From Deltaproteobacteria bacterium (GTDB taxonomy: Bacteria > Myxococcota_A > Polyangia > Polyangiales > Ga0077539), in contig CANJUR010000022.1 in the NCBI GenBank assembly GCA_947477565.1, positions 1-60,150 on the forward strand: a stretch of DNA of 60,150 nt, read 5' to 3'. The stretch's first letter is position 1. The number at the start of each line of letters is the position of its first letter. Positions 51,732 to 59,880 of this stretch are shown one piece after another. The translations under genes and the position numbers were made by a program. Under the pieces are notes generated by a model. That model ran no database searches and was not told the DNA's origin. It saw only the letters and a program-made list of their open reading frames with translations.

Positions 51732-54700
51732 ATGTCAGAGCCTGAGTTCGTTCACCTGCACGTCCACTCCCAGTACTCGATGCTGGAAGGCGCCATTCGC
51801 GTGAAGGAACTTTGCTCTCGGGTGAAGGAACTCGGCATGCCCGCGGTGGCTCTCACCGACCACGGCAACATGCACGGCGCGATCGACTTCTATCAGAAGG
51901 CCAACGCCTCGGGCATCCAGCCGATTCTCGGATGCGAGGTGTCCCTCGGGCACGCGTTTCCGGGCGATCGACCCGACAAGAACGGGCTCCATCGCGCGTA
52001 TCACCTGCCCATGCTCGCGTCGTCCGAGCAGGGGTATCGCAACCTCATTGCGCTGGTCTCGCGCGCCTGGCTGGATGTTCCGGAAGGCGTCTCTGCGCAG
52101 ACCGATCTGACCGTCCTCGAGCGCCACGCCAGGGGCCTCGTGGTGATGACCGGCTGCCTCGGCGGATTGGTTCCGCAGGGGCTTCTCCAGCACTCGCCGG
52201 ACGTGGCGCGCAGCACCCTCAAGACCCTCAAGGAGATGCTCGATCCGGGGCACCTCTTCATCGAACTTCAAGACCACGGGTTGCTCGAACAAAACCCGCT
52301 CAACCGCTGTCTCCTCGATCTTGCGAAGGAACTCGACCTCCCCGTGGTGGCGAGCAACGACGCCCACTACCTGAAGCGCGACGACGCAGGCGCGCAGAGG
52401 GCCCTCACCTGCATCGCGGCAGGCATGAGCCTCGACGAGGCCGAGGCGTCGGGGATGCAGTCCGAAGAGATGTTCTTGAAGAGTCCGCGGGAGATGGCCG
52501 AGGTCTTCGGCGACGTGCCCGGGGCGCTCTCCAACAGCATGCGCATCGCGGAGATGTGCCAGCTCAAGCTCGAACTCAACAAGCCCATGCTCCCGAACTT
52601 CCGGGACGCCAGTGGCAACGTCATCGAGGCCGTGGACGAGTTCTTCGCAGGGCTCTGCCGCGAAGGCCTGGAGAAGCGCTTCGCAAACTTCCGCAAGCAG
52701 TCCAAGCGGGTCGATCCGAACAAGTACCGCGAGCGCCTGGAGACCGAGATCACGGTCATCTGCGGGATGAAGTTTCCGGGGTACTTCCTCATCGTCCAGG
52801 ACTTCATCAACTGGGGAAAACAAAACGGCGTTCCGGTGGGTCCTGGCCGCGGATCGGGCGCGGGCTCGCTGGTGGCCTATGCGCTGGGCATCACGGACAT
52901 CGACCCGATTCCGTATGACCTTCTGTTCGAGCGATTCTTGAATCCCGAACGCGTGTCGATGCCTGACTTCGACGTCGATTTCTGCATGCTCAAGCGCGAG
53001 CGCGTCATCGAGTATGTGCGCAACAAGTACGGCGCAGACTCCGTCGGGCAGATCGCCACCTTTCAGGTGCTCAAAGCCAAGAGTTGCGTGCGCGACGTCG
53101 GGCGCGTCATGGGAATGCCCCTCGCGGACGTAAACGCCATCGCCTCGCTCGTGCCCGAACCCGTACTGGGAAAGACCGTATCGCTCAAAGAGGCGATGGA
53201 GAAAGAGCCCAAACTCAAGGCCAAATACGACACGGAGCCCGCCTCCAGGGCCACCATCGATATGGCCATGAAGCTGGAGAACCTCAACCGACACGCCGGC
53301 ATGCACGCCGCCGGTATCGTCATCTCCGAAGGTCCCCTGTGGAACACCGTCCCGGTATTCCGCGGAACCGGCCAATTCGCGGTCACTCAGTACGCGAAAG
53401 ACGAAGTCGAAGCCGCCGGACTGGTCAAGTTCGACTTCCTCGGGCTCACCACACTGACGGTGCTCGACTTCGCCGTCACGATGATTCGCAAGCGCCCCGA
53501 TGAGATTGCCCGCGTCGCCAAAGGCGGCGAACCCTTCAACGTCGATGACATCCCGCTAGAGCCCAAAGACCCTGATCCAGAAAAGGCGAAGAAGGCAAAG
53601 GAGACTTTCGATCTGCTCCAGTCGGGGGAGACCACCGGGGTCTTTCAGTTGGAGTCGTCCGGCATGCAGAAGCTCTTCAAAGACCTCAAGCCCGACTGCT
53701 TCGAAGACATCATCGCCGCCGTGGCGCTCTATCGCCCAGGACCGCTCGGATCAGGGATGGTCGAGGACTTCGTCGCCCGCAAAAATGGCCGCGCGAAGAT
53801 TCTCTATCCCCATGACAGCCTGAAGGAAGTGCTCGAATCCACCTACGGCGTCATTGTCTATCAGGAGCAGGTGATGATGGTCGCCCGCAAGATGGGCGGC
53901 TACACCCTCGGCGGCGCCGACCTCCTGCGCCGCGCCATGGGGAAGAAGAAAGCCGAGGAGATGGCCAAACAGAAGGCCACCTTCGTCGATGGGGCCAAGA
54001 ATCAAGGCATCGACGAGGCCAAGGCCATCGAGGTGTTCGATCTCCTCGAATACTTCGCAGGCTACGGATTCAACAAATCACACAGCGCCGCGTACGCACT
54101 CATTACGTATCAAACGGCGTTTCTCAAGAGACACTTTCCTGCGGAGTTCATGGCCGCCACGCTCTGCTCGGACCTCGGAAAGATCGAGAAACTGGTCGGG
54201 ACCATCAACGAGGCCCGCAACCTCGGAATCCCCGTGATGGTGCCGGACGTAAACGAGTCCGATCGGTACTTCACCGTGGTCTACGCCGCGACGCCGCAAC
54301 CGGTGCCGCGCAAGCCGGCCAACCGCATCGAGGCCGACCCCCATCGGCCTCGCATTCGCGTGGGACTCGGCGGCATCAAAGGCGTCGGCGACGCCGCCGT
54401 GGAGTCCATCATCGAAGCCCGCCAGGCAGGGCCCTTCATCGACCTCTTCGACTTCACTTCGCGTATCGATCCCCGGCGGGTAAACAAGTCCGTCGTCGAG
54501 GCCATGGTCGCGAGCGGGTGCTTCGACGACACCCTGCAACGCACCGGAGCCTCCCGCGCGCAGTGCCACGGAGCCATCGAGCGCGCCCTCGAGCGCGGCA
54601 AGGGTGCCGCCAAAGAGCGCTCGAGCGGTCAGATGGGACTCTTCGGGATGAAAGAGGCACTGCAGCCCACGCACGGCTATCCCGAAGTGCAGCCCTGGGA

Positions 54701-55391
54701 CCTCACCGACGGCCTGAAGCGCGAACGCACCGCCCTGGGACTCTACCTCACCGGACACCCGCTCGATCGCTACGCGGCAGAGTCCGCGCGCTTTGCAACC
54801 ACCAGCACCACGCAGATTCCCGAGATGGCCAACAATACCGAGGTGACACTCGCAGGCGTCATCGAAGGGTATCGGGAGAAGGTGCCGAAGTCGGGTGGAC
54901 GCATGGCGTTTTTCTTCATTGAAGATCGAGCCGGGCGAGTCGAGGGGATCGTGCGCGCCAAGGTGTTCGACTCGATGGTGGGAAAACTCAAGGAGGGCGA
55001 GGCACTACTGCTCAAGGGCAAGGTGCGAATGGAGTTCAAGCGCGACGAAGAAGGCGAGCCGGACGACACGCCGGATGCCGAACTCGAGCGAAAAGTCTGG
55101 GTCGAGGAGGTCAGCGCCCTCGGCGACGCCCTGCGCCTGCGTACCCGCGCAGTGCTACTGCGATTGGACTCCGGAAACCTCAAGGAAGGCGAGGTCGCCC
55201 GGAGACGTCTCGAACTGCTCAAGCAGGCGCTCGCGGCGCACCCGGGGCGCATTCCCGTGCAGGCCGTGGTGAAGGTCGGCGGCGGCGAGGTCGGCGTGCG
55301 CCTCGGACGTATCAGCATCGATCCCTCAGAAGAACTGATGGCCACCATCGAGCGCATCTTCGGATCGAAGGTCGCCGAGCTACGCAGTTGA
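51732..55391 (+). CDS. dnaE: DNA polymerase III subunit alpha (DnaE)
   Basis: This 1219-aa replicative polymerase starts at the ATG at 51732. The N-terminal PHP domain begins FVHLHVHSQYSMLEGAI, with the HxH metal motif at 8-12. The palm has the catalytic PDFDVDF at residues 411-417 (Asp412, Asp414) and GPGRGSGAGSLVAYALGI before it. YRPGPLGSGMVEDFV, YQEQVMMVARKMGGYTLG, the helix-hairpin region VDKSVVEAMVASGCFDD-like and a C-terminal OB fold (TLAGVIEGYREKVPKSG) follow in the normal order. No obvious ribosome binding site is seen, so the exact start is less certain. A charged linker near residue 1100 is slightly longer than usual. Confidence 0.97.
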   Translation: MSEPEFVHLHVHSQYSMLEGAIRVKELCSRVKELGMPAVALTDHGNMHGAIDFYQKANASGIQPILGCEVSLGHAFPGDRPDKNGLHRAYHLPMLASSEQGYRNLIALVSRAWLDVPEGVSAQTDLTVLERHARGLVVMTGCLGGLVPQGLLQHSPDVARSTLKTLKEMLDPGHLFIELQDHGLLEQNPLNRCLLDLAKELDLPVVASNDAHYLKRDDAGAQRALTCIAAGMSLDEAEASGMQSEEMFLKSPREMAEVFGDVPGALSNSMRIAEMCQLKLELNKPMLPNFRDASGNVIEAVDEFFAGLCREGLEKRFANFRKQSKRVDPNKYRERLETEITVICGMKFPGYFLIVQDFINWGKQNGVPVGPGRGSGAGSLVAYALGITDIDPIPYDLLFERFLNPERVSMPDFDVDFCMLKRERVIEYVRNKYGADSVGQIATFQVLKAKSCVRDVGRVMGMPLADVNAIASLVPEPVLGKTVSLKEAMEKEPKLKAKYDTEPASRATIDMAMKLENLNRHAGMHAAGIVISEGPLWNTVPVFRGTGQFAVTQYAKDEVEAAGLVKFDFLGLTTLTVLDFAVTMIRKRPDEIARVAKGGEPFNVDDIPLEPKDPDPEKAKKAKETFDLLQSGETTGVFQLESSGMQKLFKDLKPDCFEDIIAAVALYRPGPLGSGMVEDFVARKNGRAKILYPHDSLKEVLESTYGVIVYQEQVMMVARKMGGYTLGGADLLRRAMGKKKAEEMAKQKATFVDGAKNQGIDEAKAIEVFDLLEYFAGYGFNKSHSAAYALITYQTAFLKRHFPAEFMAATLCSDLGKIEKLVGTINEARNLGIPVMVPDVNESDRYFTVVYAATPQPVPRKPANRIEADPHRPRIRVGLGGIKGVGDAAVESIIEARQAGPFIDLFDFTSRIDPRRVNKSVVEAMVASGCFDDTLQRTGASRAQCHGAIERALERGKGAAKERSSGQMGLFGMKEALQPTHGYPEVQPWDLTDGLKRERTALGLYLTGHPLDRYAAESARFATTSTTQIPEMANNTEVTLAGVIEGYREKVPKSGGRMAFFFIEDRAGRVEGIVRAKVFDSMVGKLKEGEALLLKGKVRMEFKRDEEGEPDDTPDAELERKVWVEEVSALGDALRLRTRAVLLRLDSGNLKEGEVARRRLELLKQALAAHPGRIPVQAVVKVGGGEVGVRLGRISIDPSEELMATIERIFGSKVAELRS

Positions 55392-55401
55392 TGCCCGTGC
55401 G

Positions 55402-56517
55402 ATGACCCACCTCGCGACACTCCCCCCTCCCCGCCGTCGTCGGCTGCGCGCGCGATTCCGCTACCTCTCCGCGCTGCTCAAGCGATTTCGCCTCACCATG
55501 GCGATGGCAGTGGTCTTCTTCGGGGCGGTCCCGATGGTGTTCAAGACCCTCTACCGGGGCCCGCACGGCGAGCGGATCTTCTTCGGCGAAGCGCTGCATC
55601 ACACGTACTTCCTGATGTTCGGGCAGCCCTCGCTGCCGTACGTCGGCAACGTATTTCTCGAGTTGCTCAACTTCGCGCTCCCGCCCTTCGGCATCGCGGT
55701 CATCGCGGACGGCGTCGTGCGCTTCGCCTACCTCTTCTTCGCCCGACAAAACCACGACAAGGAGTGGATCACCGTGATCTCCGAGACCCTCCGCGAGCAC
55801 GTCATCATCTGCGGCGCGGGCCGCGTCGGGTACCGCGTCGCCGCGCAGCTACTCGAGCTCGGGCACGAGGTGGTGGTGATCGAGAAGCGCCCCGACGCGC
55901 CGTTCATCGCAGTGCTCCAGGCGCACGATGTTCCGGTGCTCATCGACGACGTGAAGAGCCCGCAAGCGCTCCATCGCACCAACGTCAAACACGCCGCGGC
56001 GATTGTCTGTGCCACGGACGACGACCTCGCCAACCTCAACACCGCACTCGACGCGCGGCGGCTCAACCCGAAGATCCGAGTGGTGCTTCGACTCTTTGAC
56101 GACGACCTCGGGGCGCGGGTGCGCGACGCCTTTCAGGCCGAGGTGCTCTCCAGCTCCGCACTGGCCGCACCAGCACTGGCGTTGTCGGCGCTCGATCCGC
56201 GCATCGCGCACAGCTTCCACGTCGGCGACCGGCTGATGGTGGTGTCGGACTTCCAGGTGACGGACAAGCTCGCCGCGCTCACCGTGGCCGACCTACAGCA
56301 CCGGTTTCGCGTGGTGACCCTCTGCGTGCGGCATCGCTCCGACCCGCACCATCACCCGAAGCCCGCGCACCGCTTCGAGGCCGGCGAAATCGTCACCCTC
56401 CAGGGGATGTACCCCGATTACCTGGAGCTGCGCGGGTACACGGACGAGCGGGTTCCGCCGCTCTCGGCGGTGGGACGAACAGACCTCGCGCCGCTACGCA
56501 CGCCGGAGAGTCCGTAG
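55402..56517 (+). CDS. NAD-binding potassium-channel/TrkA-N protein
   Basis: This 371-aa protein has about two or three N-terminal membrane helices (MAMAVVFFGAVPMVFK, LPPFGIAVIADGVVRFAYLFF) followed by a TrkA-N domain (HVIICGAGRVGYRVAAQLLELG, AAIVCATDDDLANLNTALDARRL) and a C-terminal TrkA-C-like domain. This combination is that of a prokaryotic potassium channel or a regulator of K+ transport. The selectivity filter TVGYG is not visible; a PSLPYVGN stretch lies where the pore loop should be, so conduction is uncertain. It starts 11 nt after dnaE. Confidence 0.87.
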   Translation: MTHLATLPPPRRRRLRARFRYLSALLKRFRLTMAMAVVFFGAVPMVFKTLYRGPHGERIFFGEALHHTYFLMFGQPSLPYVGNVFLELLNFALPPFGIAVIADGVVRFAYLFFARQNHDKEWITVISETLREHVIICGAGRVGYRVAAQLLELGHEVVVIEKRPDAPFIAVLQAHDVPVLIDDVKSPQALHRTNVKHAAAIVCATDDDLANLNTALDARRLNPKIRVVLRLFDDDLGARVRDAFQAEVLSSSALAAPALALSALDPRIAHSFHVGDRLMVVSDFQVTDKLAALTVADLQHRFRVVTLCVRHRSDPHHHPKPAHRFEAGEIVTLQGMYPDYLELRGYTDERVPPLSAVGRTDLAPLRTPESP

Positions 56518-56554
56518 GGGCACCGGGCGCGACGAGGACAGCCCCGTCGCTCGA

Positions 56555-57151
56555 TCACCACTCCCACAACGCAGCGAACCCGATCTCAATGGCGTCGAAG
56601 GGCTCGGCGCGCACGACGTCATCACCGCCAGCGCTCAGGACGAGAAGCCATCCCGCCTCGGTCCGGCGAAACACTTCCAGCACCTGCGCCTCCGGATCGA
56701 CCATCCAGGCGTGACGGACTCCGTGCCGGAAACACATCGGCATCTTCTTCACGCGATCGTGCCGCTGCGTCGATGGCGACCGGACCTCGCAGACCCAGTC
56801 TGGCACCACGCTGATCGAAGCCGTCAGGGGCATCGTTGAAAGGCGTTCCCGATGCCACCCGGCGAGATCCGGGACCGCGAGATCAGGATTCGCGCCGAGA
56901 CGCAACTCCGGTTCGGGCCGGATGATCCACCCGCCAGGGCCCCCGCGCCCCCAGCGAAACGCCGGCGAAATCGATTGATCCAGAATCGATGCTGCACTCG
57001 CGTACCGCGGCGCGGGCCGAGGCATCGTCGAGAGTTCGCCGTCGATGATCTCCACGACGACGTTCTCCGACGCATCGCGGTATGCCGCCACGACCTCCCT
57101 CGGGAGATTGGGAAGCTCCGGATCGACCACATGCGCAGGATCGGACGGCAC
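56555..57151 (-). CDS. Uma2-family (DUF820) endonuclease-like protein
   Basis: This 198-aa protein has the Uma2 pattern of the PD-(D/E)XK superfamily: VVEIIDGELSTMPRP near the start, NPDLAVPDLAGW, then VPDWVCEVRSPSTQRHDRVKK and HGVRHAWMVDPEAQVLEVFR. The Asp, Glu and Lys residues are in place. Uma2 proteins are common in families of genes with many copies in Myxococcota and Cyanobacteria, function unclear. The start is a GTG at 57151; a downstream GTG eight codons on is an alternative. Beyond its 5' end comes the repeat-rich region. Confidence 0.85.
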   Translation of the reverse strand: MPSDPAHVVDPELPNLPREVVAAYRDASENVVVEIIDGELSTMPRPAPRYASAASILDQSISPAFRWGRGGPGGWIIRPEPELRLGANPDLAVPDLAGWHRERLSTMPLTASISVVPDWVCEVRSPSTQRHDRVKKMPMCFRHGVRHAWMVDPEAQVLEVFRRTEAGWLLVLSAGGDDVVRAEPFDAIEIGFAALWEW

Positions 57152-57671
57152 TCCCAGAACCTGTCACGCGCCCGAGATGACGTCCCGGCACCGGAGCATC
57201 GGAGCGGCACCGGCCCGCTCAAGCAGGTGTCCGGTCGCACGTGGTCGTTGTTTCCGGCAGCGCGACGCCTTCGGCGAGTCGACGGCGGTGCTTTCTGCCC
57301 GCGACGTGGAGTTGCAACTCTTCGCCGGGTGCGAACCGACGAGTTGCCTCGCGTCGTTGTACGTCGAGCCCGTGGCGCCGACGGAAGCCTTCCGCGCGCG
57401 TCTCGATCAATCCCGCGGATCGAACCGATCCCTCAGCCAATCCCCTGTGAGGTTGAATCCAAGCACCGTCCCGGTGATGGCTAGCGGATAGGGCGTCCAA
57501 GGGTGCGGGCGCGAGGAGTCCCCGCCGGTCGCTGCCCAACTGGACGTCGTAGCGGTCCCGTCGACGGTGCGATCAGCGGGACCCAAGATTACTAATTCTC
57601 GTAATAATAACTCTGTAACCTCGAGCACTTATATGGGATGATGGCCATGATGGGTCCGGCTCGGACGCCGG
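57152..57671. other. Intergenic stretch with gene debris and repeat copy A
   Basis: No intact gene is seen in these 520 bp. They hold an ABC-permease C-terminal stump (57407-57499, minus strand) and almost all of repeat copy A (57484-57675). The part from 57152 to 57406 has open frames on both strands but none with recognisable content. Confidence 0.6.
57407..57499 (-). pseudogene. C-terminal stump of an ABC oligopeptide permease (DppC-like)
   Basis: On the minus strand the frame encodes WTPYPLAITGTVLGFNLTGD then WLRDRFDPRD and stop. This is the typical end of DppC/OppC permeases (FNLLGDWLRDxLDPR). Only about 30 residues remain; the rest of the gene is replaced by repeat copy A, which overlaps the first codons. 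The stump is the only sign of a transporter here. Confidence 0.7.
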
Positions 57672-57675
57672 ATGG
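57484..57675 (+). repeat. 192-bp dispersed repeat, copy A
   Basis: Copy A aligns without gaps to copy B (58639-58830) with 24 differences in 192 positions by my hand count (about 88%). Both share the left end GCGGATAGGG and the right end ending in GGATGG. Inside is an AT-rich part with ATTAC, 8 nt and GTAAT as inverted repeat, followed by TAATAATAAC and CTGTAA, which is promoter-like. The ATG of the antitoxin gene (57672) lies at the right border, so the repeat may supply that gene's promoter. On the left it runs into the permease stump. Confidence 0.85.
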
Positions 57676-57893
57676 AGGCTGTAGCCACCATCGACGCCGA
57701 GGGCACCATCACCGTCAAGGCGACGAAGCGGGTGCCATTGGGACGCCATCGGGTCGTGGTGGTCATCGACGAGGAGAACATGGCTGCAAGCCACAGCGCC
57801 CTGCCGAGCCTCGCAGAGTTCCGCGCCCGCCTCGGCGTGGTTCCACACCCCGGCAGCTCGGTACTGGAGGGCCGAGAGGGCGGGCGGGCGTGA
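57672..57893 (+). CDS. Type II antitoxin (VapB/AbrB-like), 73 aa
   Basis: This small protein begins MEAVATIDAEGTITVKATKR and continues VPLGRHRVVVVIDEEN, a swapped-hairpin AbrB-like strand pattern, then a flexible tail (LPSLAEFRARLGVVPHPGSS) that in related proteins wraps the toxin. The stop overlaps the GTG of a PIN-type toxin start (GTGA), the usual antitoxin-toxin layout. The toxin is truncated, so the antitoxin is now orphaned. Confidence 0.75.
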   Translation: MEAVATIDAEGTITVKATKRVPLGRHRVVVVIDEENMAASHSALPSLAEFRARLGVVPHPGSSVLEGREGGRA

Positions 57894-58003
57894 TCTTCCT
57901 CGACGCGTCGGATGGCTCGCCGGGGCGGGCGCCGTCCTCCGCTGCCGGGATTCTCCTTCTCTCGGCCCCGGCTGAATCTGCGCTACGCTCGTCCAATGAG
58001 TGA
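57890..58003 (+). pseudogene. Truncated VapC (PIN-domain toxin) remnant
   Basis: From the GTG at 57890 the frame reads VIFLDAS, the usual first strand of VapC PIN domains with the first catalytic Asp, then changes to DGSPGRAPSSAAG and stops at 58003, giving 37 aa. None of the other PIN acidic residues is present. The cut falls directly after the first seven codons, and the next antitoxin gene starts within the tail. The toxin is dead. Confidence 0.7.
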
Positions 58004-58214
58004 CGCGCTCACCGCACACGACCTCTGGCCGCTCGTCCTAAAGCTCTCCCACGGCGAGCAGGTAGCGCTCGCGAAGCTGGCGTTGAAGGCGTCGATCGCG
58101 GACGACGCGGCGGCGTACCGCGCCGCACCCGAGGGCTCCGACGAGTTCGGTGCCGACGACGATTCCCTCGCCTGGGAGGGCACCGGCTGGGAGTCGTTCA
58201 GTGCGAAGGGGTGA
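57996..58214 (+). CDS. MazE-type antitoxin, 72 aa
   Basis: The start is the ATG at 57996 (MSDALTAHDLWPLVLKL); the longer upstream frame has no coding look. It continues SHGEQVALAKLALKAS and then a tail with AAYRAAPEGSDEFGADDDSL, AWEGTGWESF, the sort of acidic tail that binds MazF. The stop overlaps by 14 nt with the start of the MazF-like frame. The antitoxin looks intact although its toxin carries a nonsense codon. Confidence 0.75.
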   Translation: MSDALTAHDLWPLVLKLSHGEQVALAKLALKASIADDAAAYRAAPEGSDEFGADDDSLAWEGTGWESFSAKG

Positions 58215-58533
58215 AATCCGCTGGTAAGTGTTCGCGGCGCCGGACAAGCGGCGCCCGGTGCTGCTGCTCACCCGCGACTCGGTCATCGACGTGCTCAACG
58301 AGATTGTCGTCGTCCCGGCCACGCGCACGGTGCGGGGCATCGCCACGGAGGTCGTCTTGACGCAGGACGATGGAATGCCGACACCCTGCGCGCTCAACTT
58401 CGACCACGTGTCGCTCGCCCGCCGTGATCGCCTCGGCGCCGTCATCGCGCATCTCGCCGCAGACCGGTGGGCGGAGGTCGAGCACGCATTGCTGACAGCT
58501 TGCGGTTTCGCGGCCCCGGCGGTCGACGGCTGA
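58201..58533 (+). pseudogene. MazF/PemK-like toxin with in-frame TAA at codon 9
   Basis: From the GTG at 58201 the frame reads MRRGEIRW, stop (TAA 58225-58227), VFAAPDKRRPVLLLTRDSVI. The first eight residues are the expected MazF start (RGEIxW) and the part after the stop is a full MazF body: VVVPATRTVRGIATEV, CALNFDHVSLARRDRLGAV. The length is normal. One base change from a Tyr codon (TAC/TAT) would give this TAA. A GTG right after the stop (58228) could restart translation, but the product would lack the first strand. MazF cuts mRNA; here it is probably silenced. Confidence 0.8.
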
Positions 58534-58842
58534 TCGCCGCCCCCGTGCCGTCACCTCCCCCTTCGCCACCAACTCCACCTCGAACTCCACCTCGACGTCG
58601 GCATAAAGCGCGGGTAATCCTGCCGCCGCAACTCATGGGCGGATAGGGAATCCAACGGTCCGGGCGCGAGGAATCCCCGCCGGTCGCCGCCCAACCGGAC
58701 GTCGTCGCGGACCCGTCGGCGGTGCGATCAGCGGGACCACGGATTACTACTTCACGTAATAATCATTCTGTAAACTCGAGTACTTAGATGGGATGATGGC
58801 CATGATGGGGAGGGCTCGGACGCTGGATGGCACACTGTGGCC
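58534..58842. other. Gene-free stretch containing repeat copy B
   Basis: No gene is seen in these 309 bp. Most of it is repeat copy B (58639-58830). The first 105 bp contain short direct repeats (TCGAACTCCACCTCGA type) but no recognisable coding content. Confidence 0.6.
58639..58830 (+). repeat. 192-bp dispersed repeat, copy B
   Basis: The same 192-bp unit as copy A, in the same orientation, about 1.16 kb further on. The strongest conservation is in the middle (GTGCGATCAGCGGGACC) and right part (TGGGATGATGGCCATGATGG). The inverted repeat ATTAC, 8 nt, GTAAT is kept although the loop differs (TACTTCAC against TAATTCTC). Directly after it comes a DUF433-like gene start (58843). Confidence 0.85.
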
Positions 58843-58938
58843 ATGAGCGACTGGATCGTCTCGGACCCGGAAACACTCGGCGGGAAGCCCCACCCGCTTG
58901 ACCCGATGCCCCCTCCACGATCCCATCGCCAGCCATGA
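58843..58938 (+). pseudogene. DUF433-like antitoxin remnant
   Basis: The ATG at 58843 opens MSDWIVSDPETLGGKPHPLD, and the first 16 residues match the start of DUF433 antitoxins (xxSDPEILGGKP). The usual continuation with the helix-turn-helix is missing and the frame ends after 31 aa. The TGA overlaps the ATG of the next gene. So it is a truncated antitoxin start left beside repeat copy B. Confidence 0.65.
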
Positions 58939-59561
58939 GCGACACCGGCACCCGCACCACCGCCACCGACGCACAGGAGCGCGCCATGGTCGACGACGCC
59001 CGCGCGCAGCACCGCGACAAGCACGTCGCCCGCACGGCGGCGGCGCTGGTGATCCCGGGCGGGCTCATCGCGCTGCTCGCCGCGATCGCGGTCGCCTCGG
59101 GGGCCGACCCGGCCGCGCCACGCCTCGCCGCCATCCTCCCCTTCGGGGCCTTCCTTGGGGCTGTGTACACGGTGCTCACCCGCATGGTGGTGCGCACCGC
59201 CGTCACCCGCGACGAGGTGATCGTCCAGTGGGGCCTCTCCGACCACCGCATCCCCGTCGCCGCGATCACCGCCTGCGAGGCGAAGTCCGTCACCGGCGGA
59301 CCCACCGTAGGCACGGGCGCGGGTTGGGCCCTCGTCGCCGACCGCGGCTCGGTGCTGCTCTCCTGGACCGACGCGGGCGCCACGAAGAGCCTGCTGTTCC
59401 CCGCCAACGACCCCGCCGCGCTCGCAGCGCAGATCGATGTCGCCCGTGGTGCGGGCGTCACCGCGACGGGCTTGCGCGTCGCAGACGCCGCCGCGATCAC
59501 CGAAGATGAGCGAGCCGTCGAGGGTGCGACCGAGTCCACAGCGAAGGAACAGGGACGATAG
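58935..59561 (+). CDS. Membrane protein with PH-like domain, 208 aa
   Basis: This protein has two adjacent membrane helices (HVARTAAALVIPGGLIALLA, LAAILPFGAFLGAVYTVL), then a small beta-rich domain resembling the bacterial PH-like (bPH2/YdbT) type: VRTAVTRDEVIVQWGLSDHR, IPVAAITACEAKSV, GWALVADRGSVLLSW, and NDPAALAAQIDVARG. The tail is acidic. It may be an intact gene with the ATG at 58935 overlapping the DUF433 remnant stop. Function unknown. No ribosome binding site is visible, so the true start may differ. Confidence 0.72.
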   Translation: MSDTGTRTTATDAQERAMVDDARAQHRDKHVARTAAALVIPGGLIALLAAIAVASGADPAAPRLAAILPFGAFLGAVYTVLTRMVVRTAVTRDEVIVQWGLSDHRIPVAAITACEAKSVTGGPTVGTGAGWALVADRGSVLLSWTDAGATKSLLFPANDPAALAAQIDVARGAGVTATGLRVADAAAITEDERAVEGATESTAKEQGR

Positions 59562-59629
59562 CTGACTGCGTGGGCCGGAGCTCCCCTCGGAGGGCGAGGC
59601 CGACGGATGGTGGCGTGAGGGAGCGAGGC

Positions 59630-59851
59630 CTAGCCCTTGAGCCGCGCCCGCTTGGGGATCACCACCATGCCGTCGTCGGTGACGGTGAAGTGCTTGCGGT
59701 CCTCGTCGAGGTCGAAGCCGATCTGCATCCCCTGCGGGATCTTCACGTCCTTGTCGACGATGACCCGGCGCAGCCGCGCGTAGCGGCCCACCTGCACGCG
59801 CTCGAGCAGCACGCACTGCTCGACGCCCGGACCCTGCTGCTCGACGTGACG
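59630..59851 (-). pseudogene. glgC: C-terminal fragment of glucose-1-phosphate adenylyltransferase (GlgC)
   Basis: On the minus strand the frame reads VEQCVLLERVQVGRYARLRR, VIVDKDVKIPQGMQIGFDLDED and FTVTDDGMVVIPKRARLKG. This is the left-handed beta-helix end of GlgC, which makes ADP-glucose for glycogen. About 70 of 420 residues remain; the N-terminal nucleotide-binding part is gone. Upstream the frame continues through sequence of a different kind into repeat copy C. Confidence 0.8.
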
Positions 59852-59880
59852 CGTCACCGTTGGACGCCCGGCGTCGCCGA

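Noticed and set aside
51735..53375. A 546-residue minus-strand frame under dnaE
   Set aside because: dnaE motifs on the plus strand run through the whole stretch; the minus frame has no family features.
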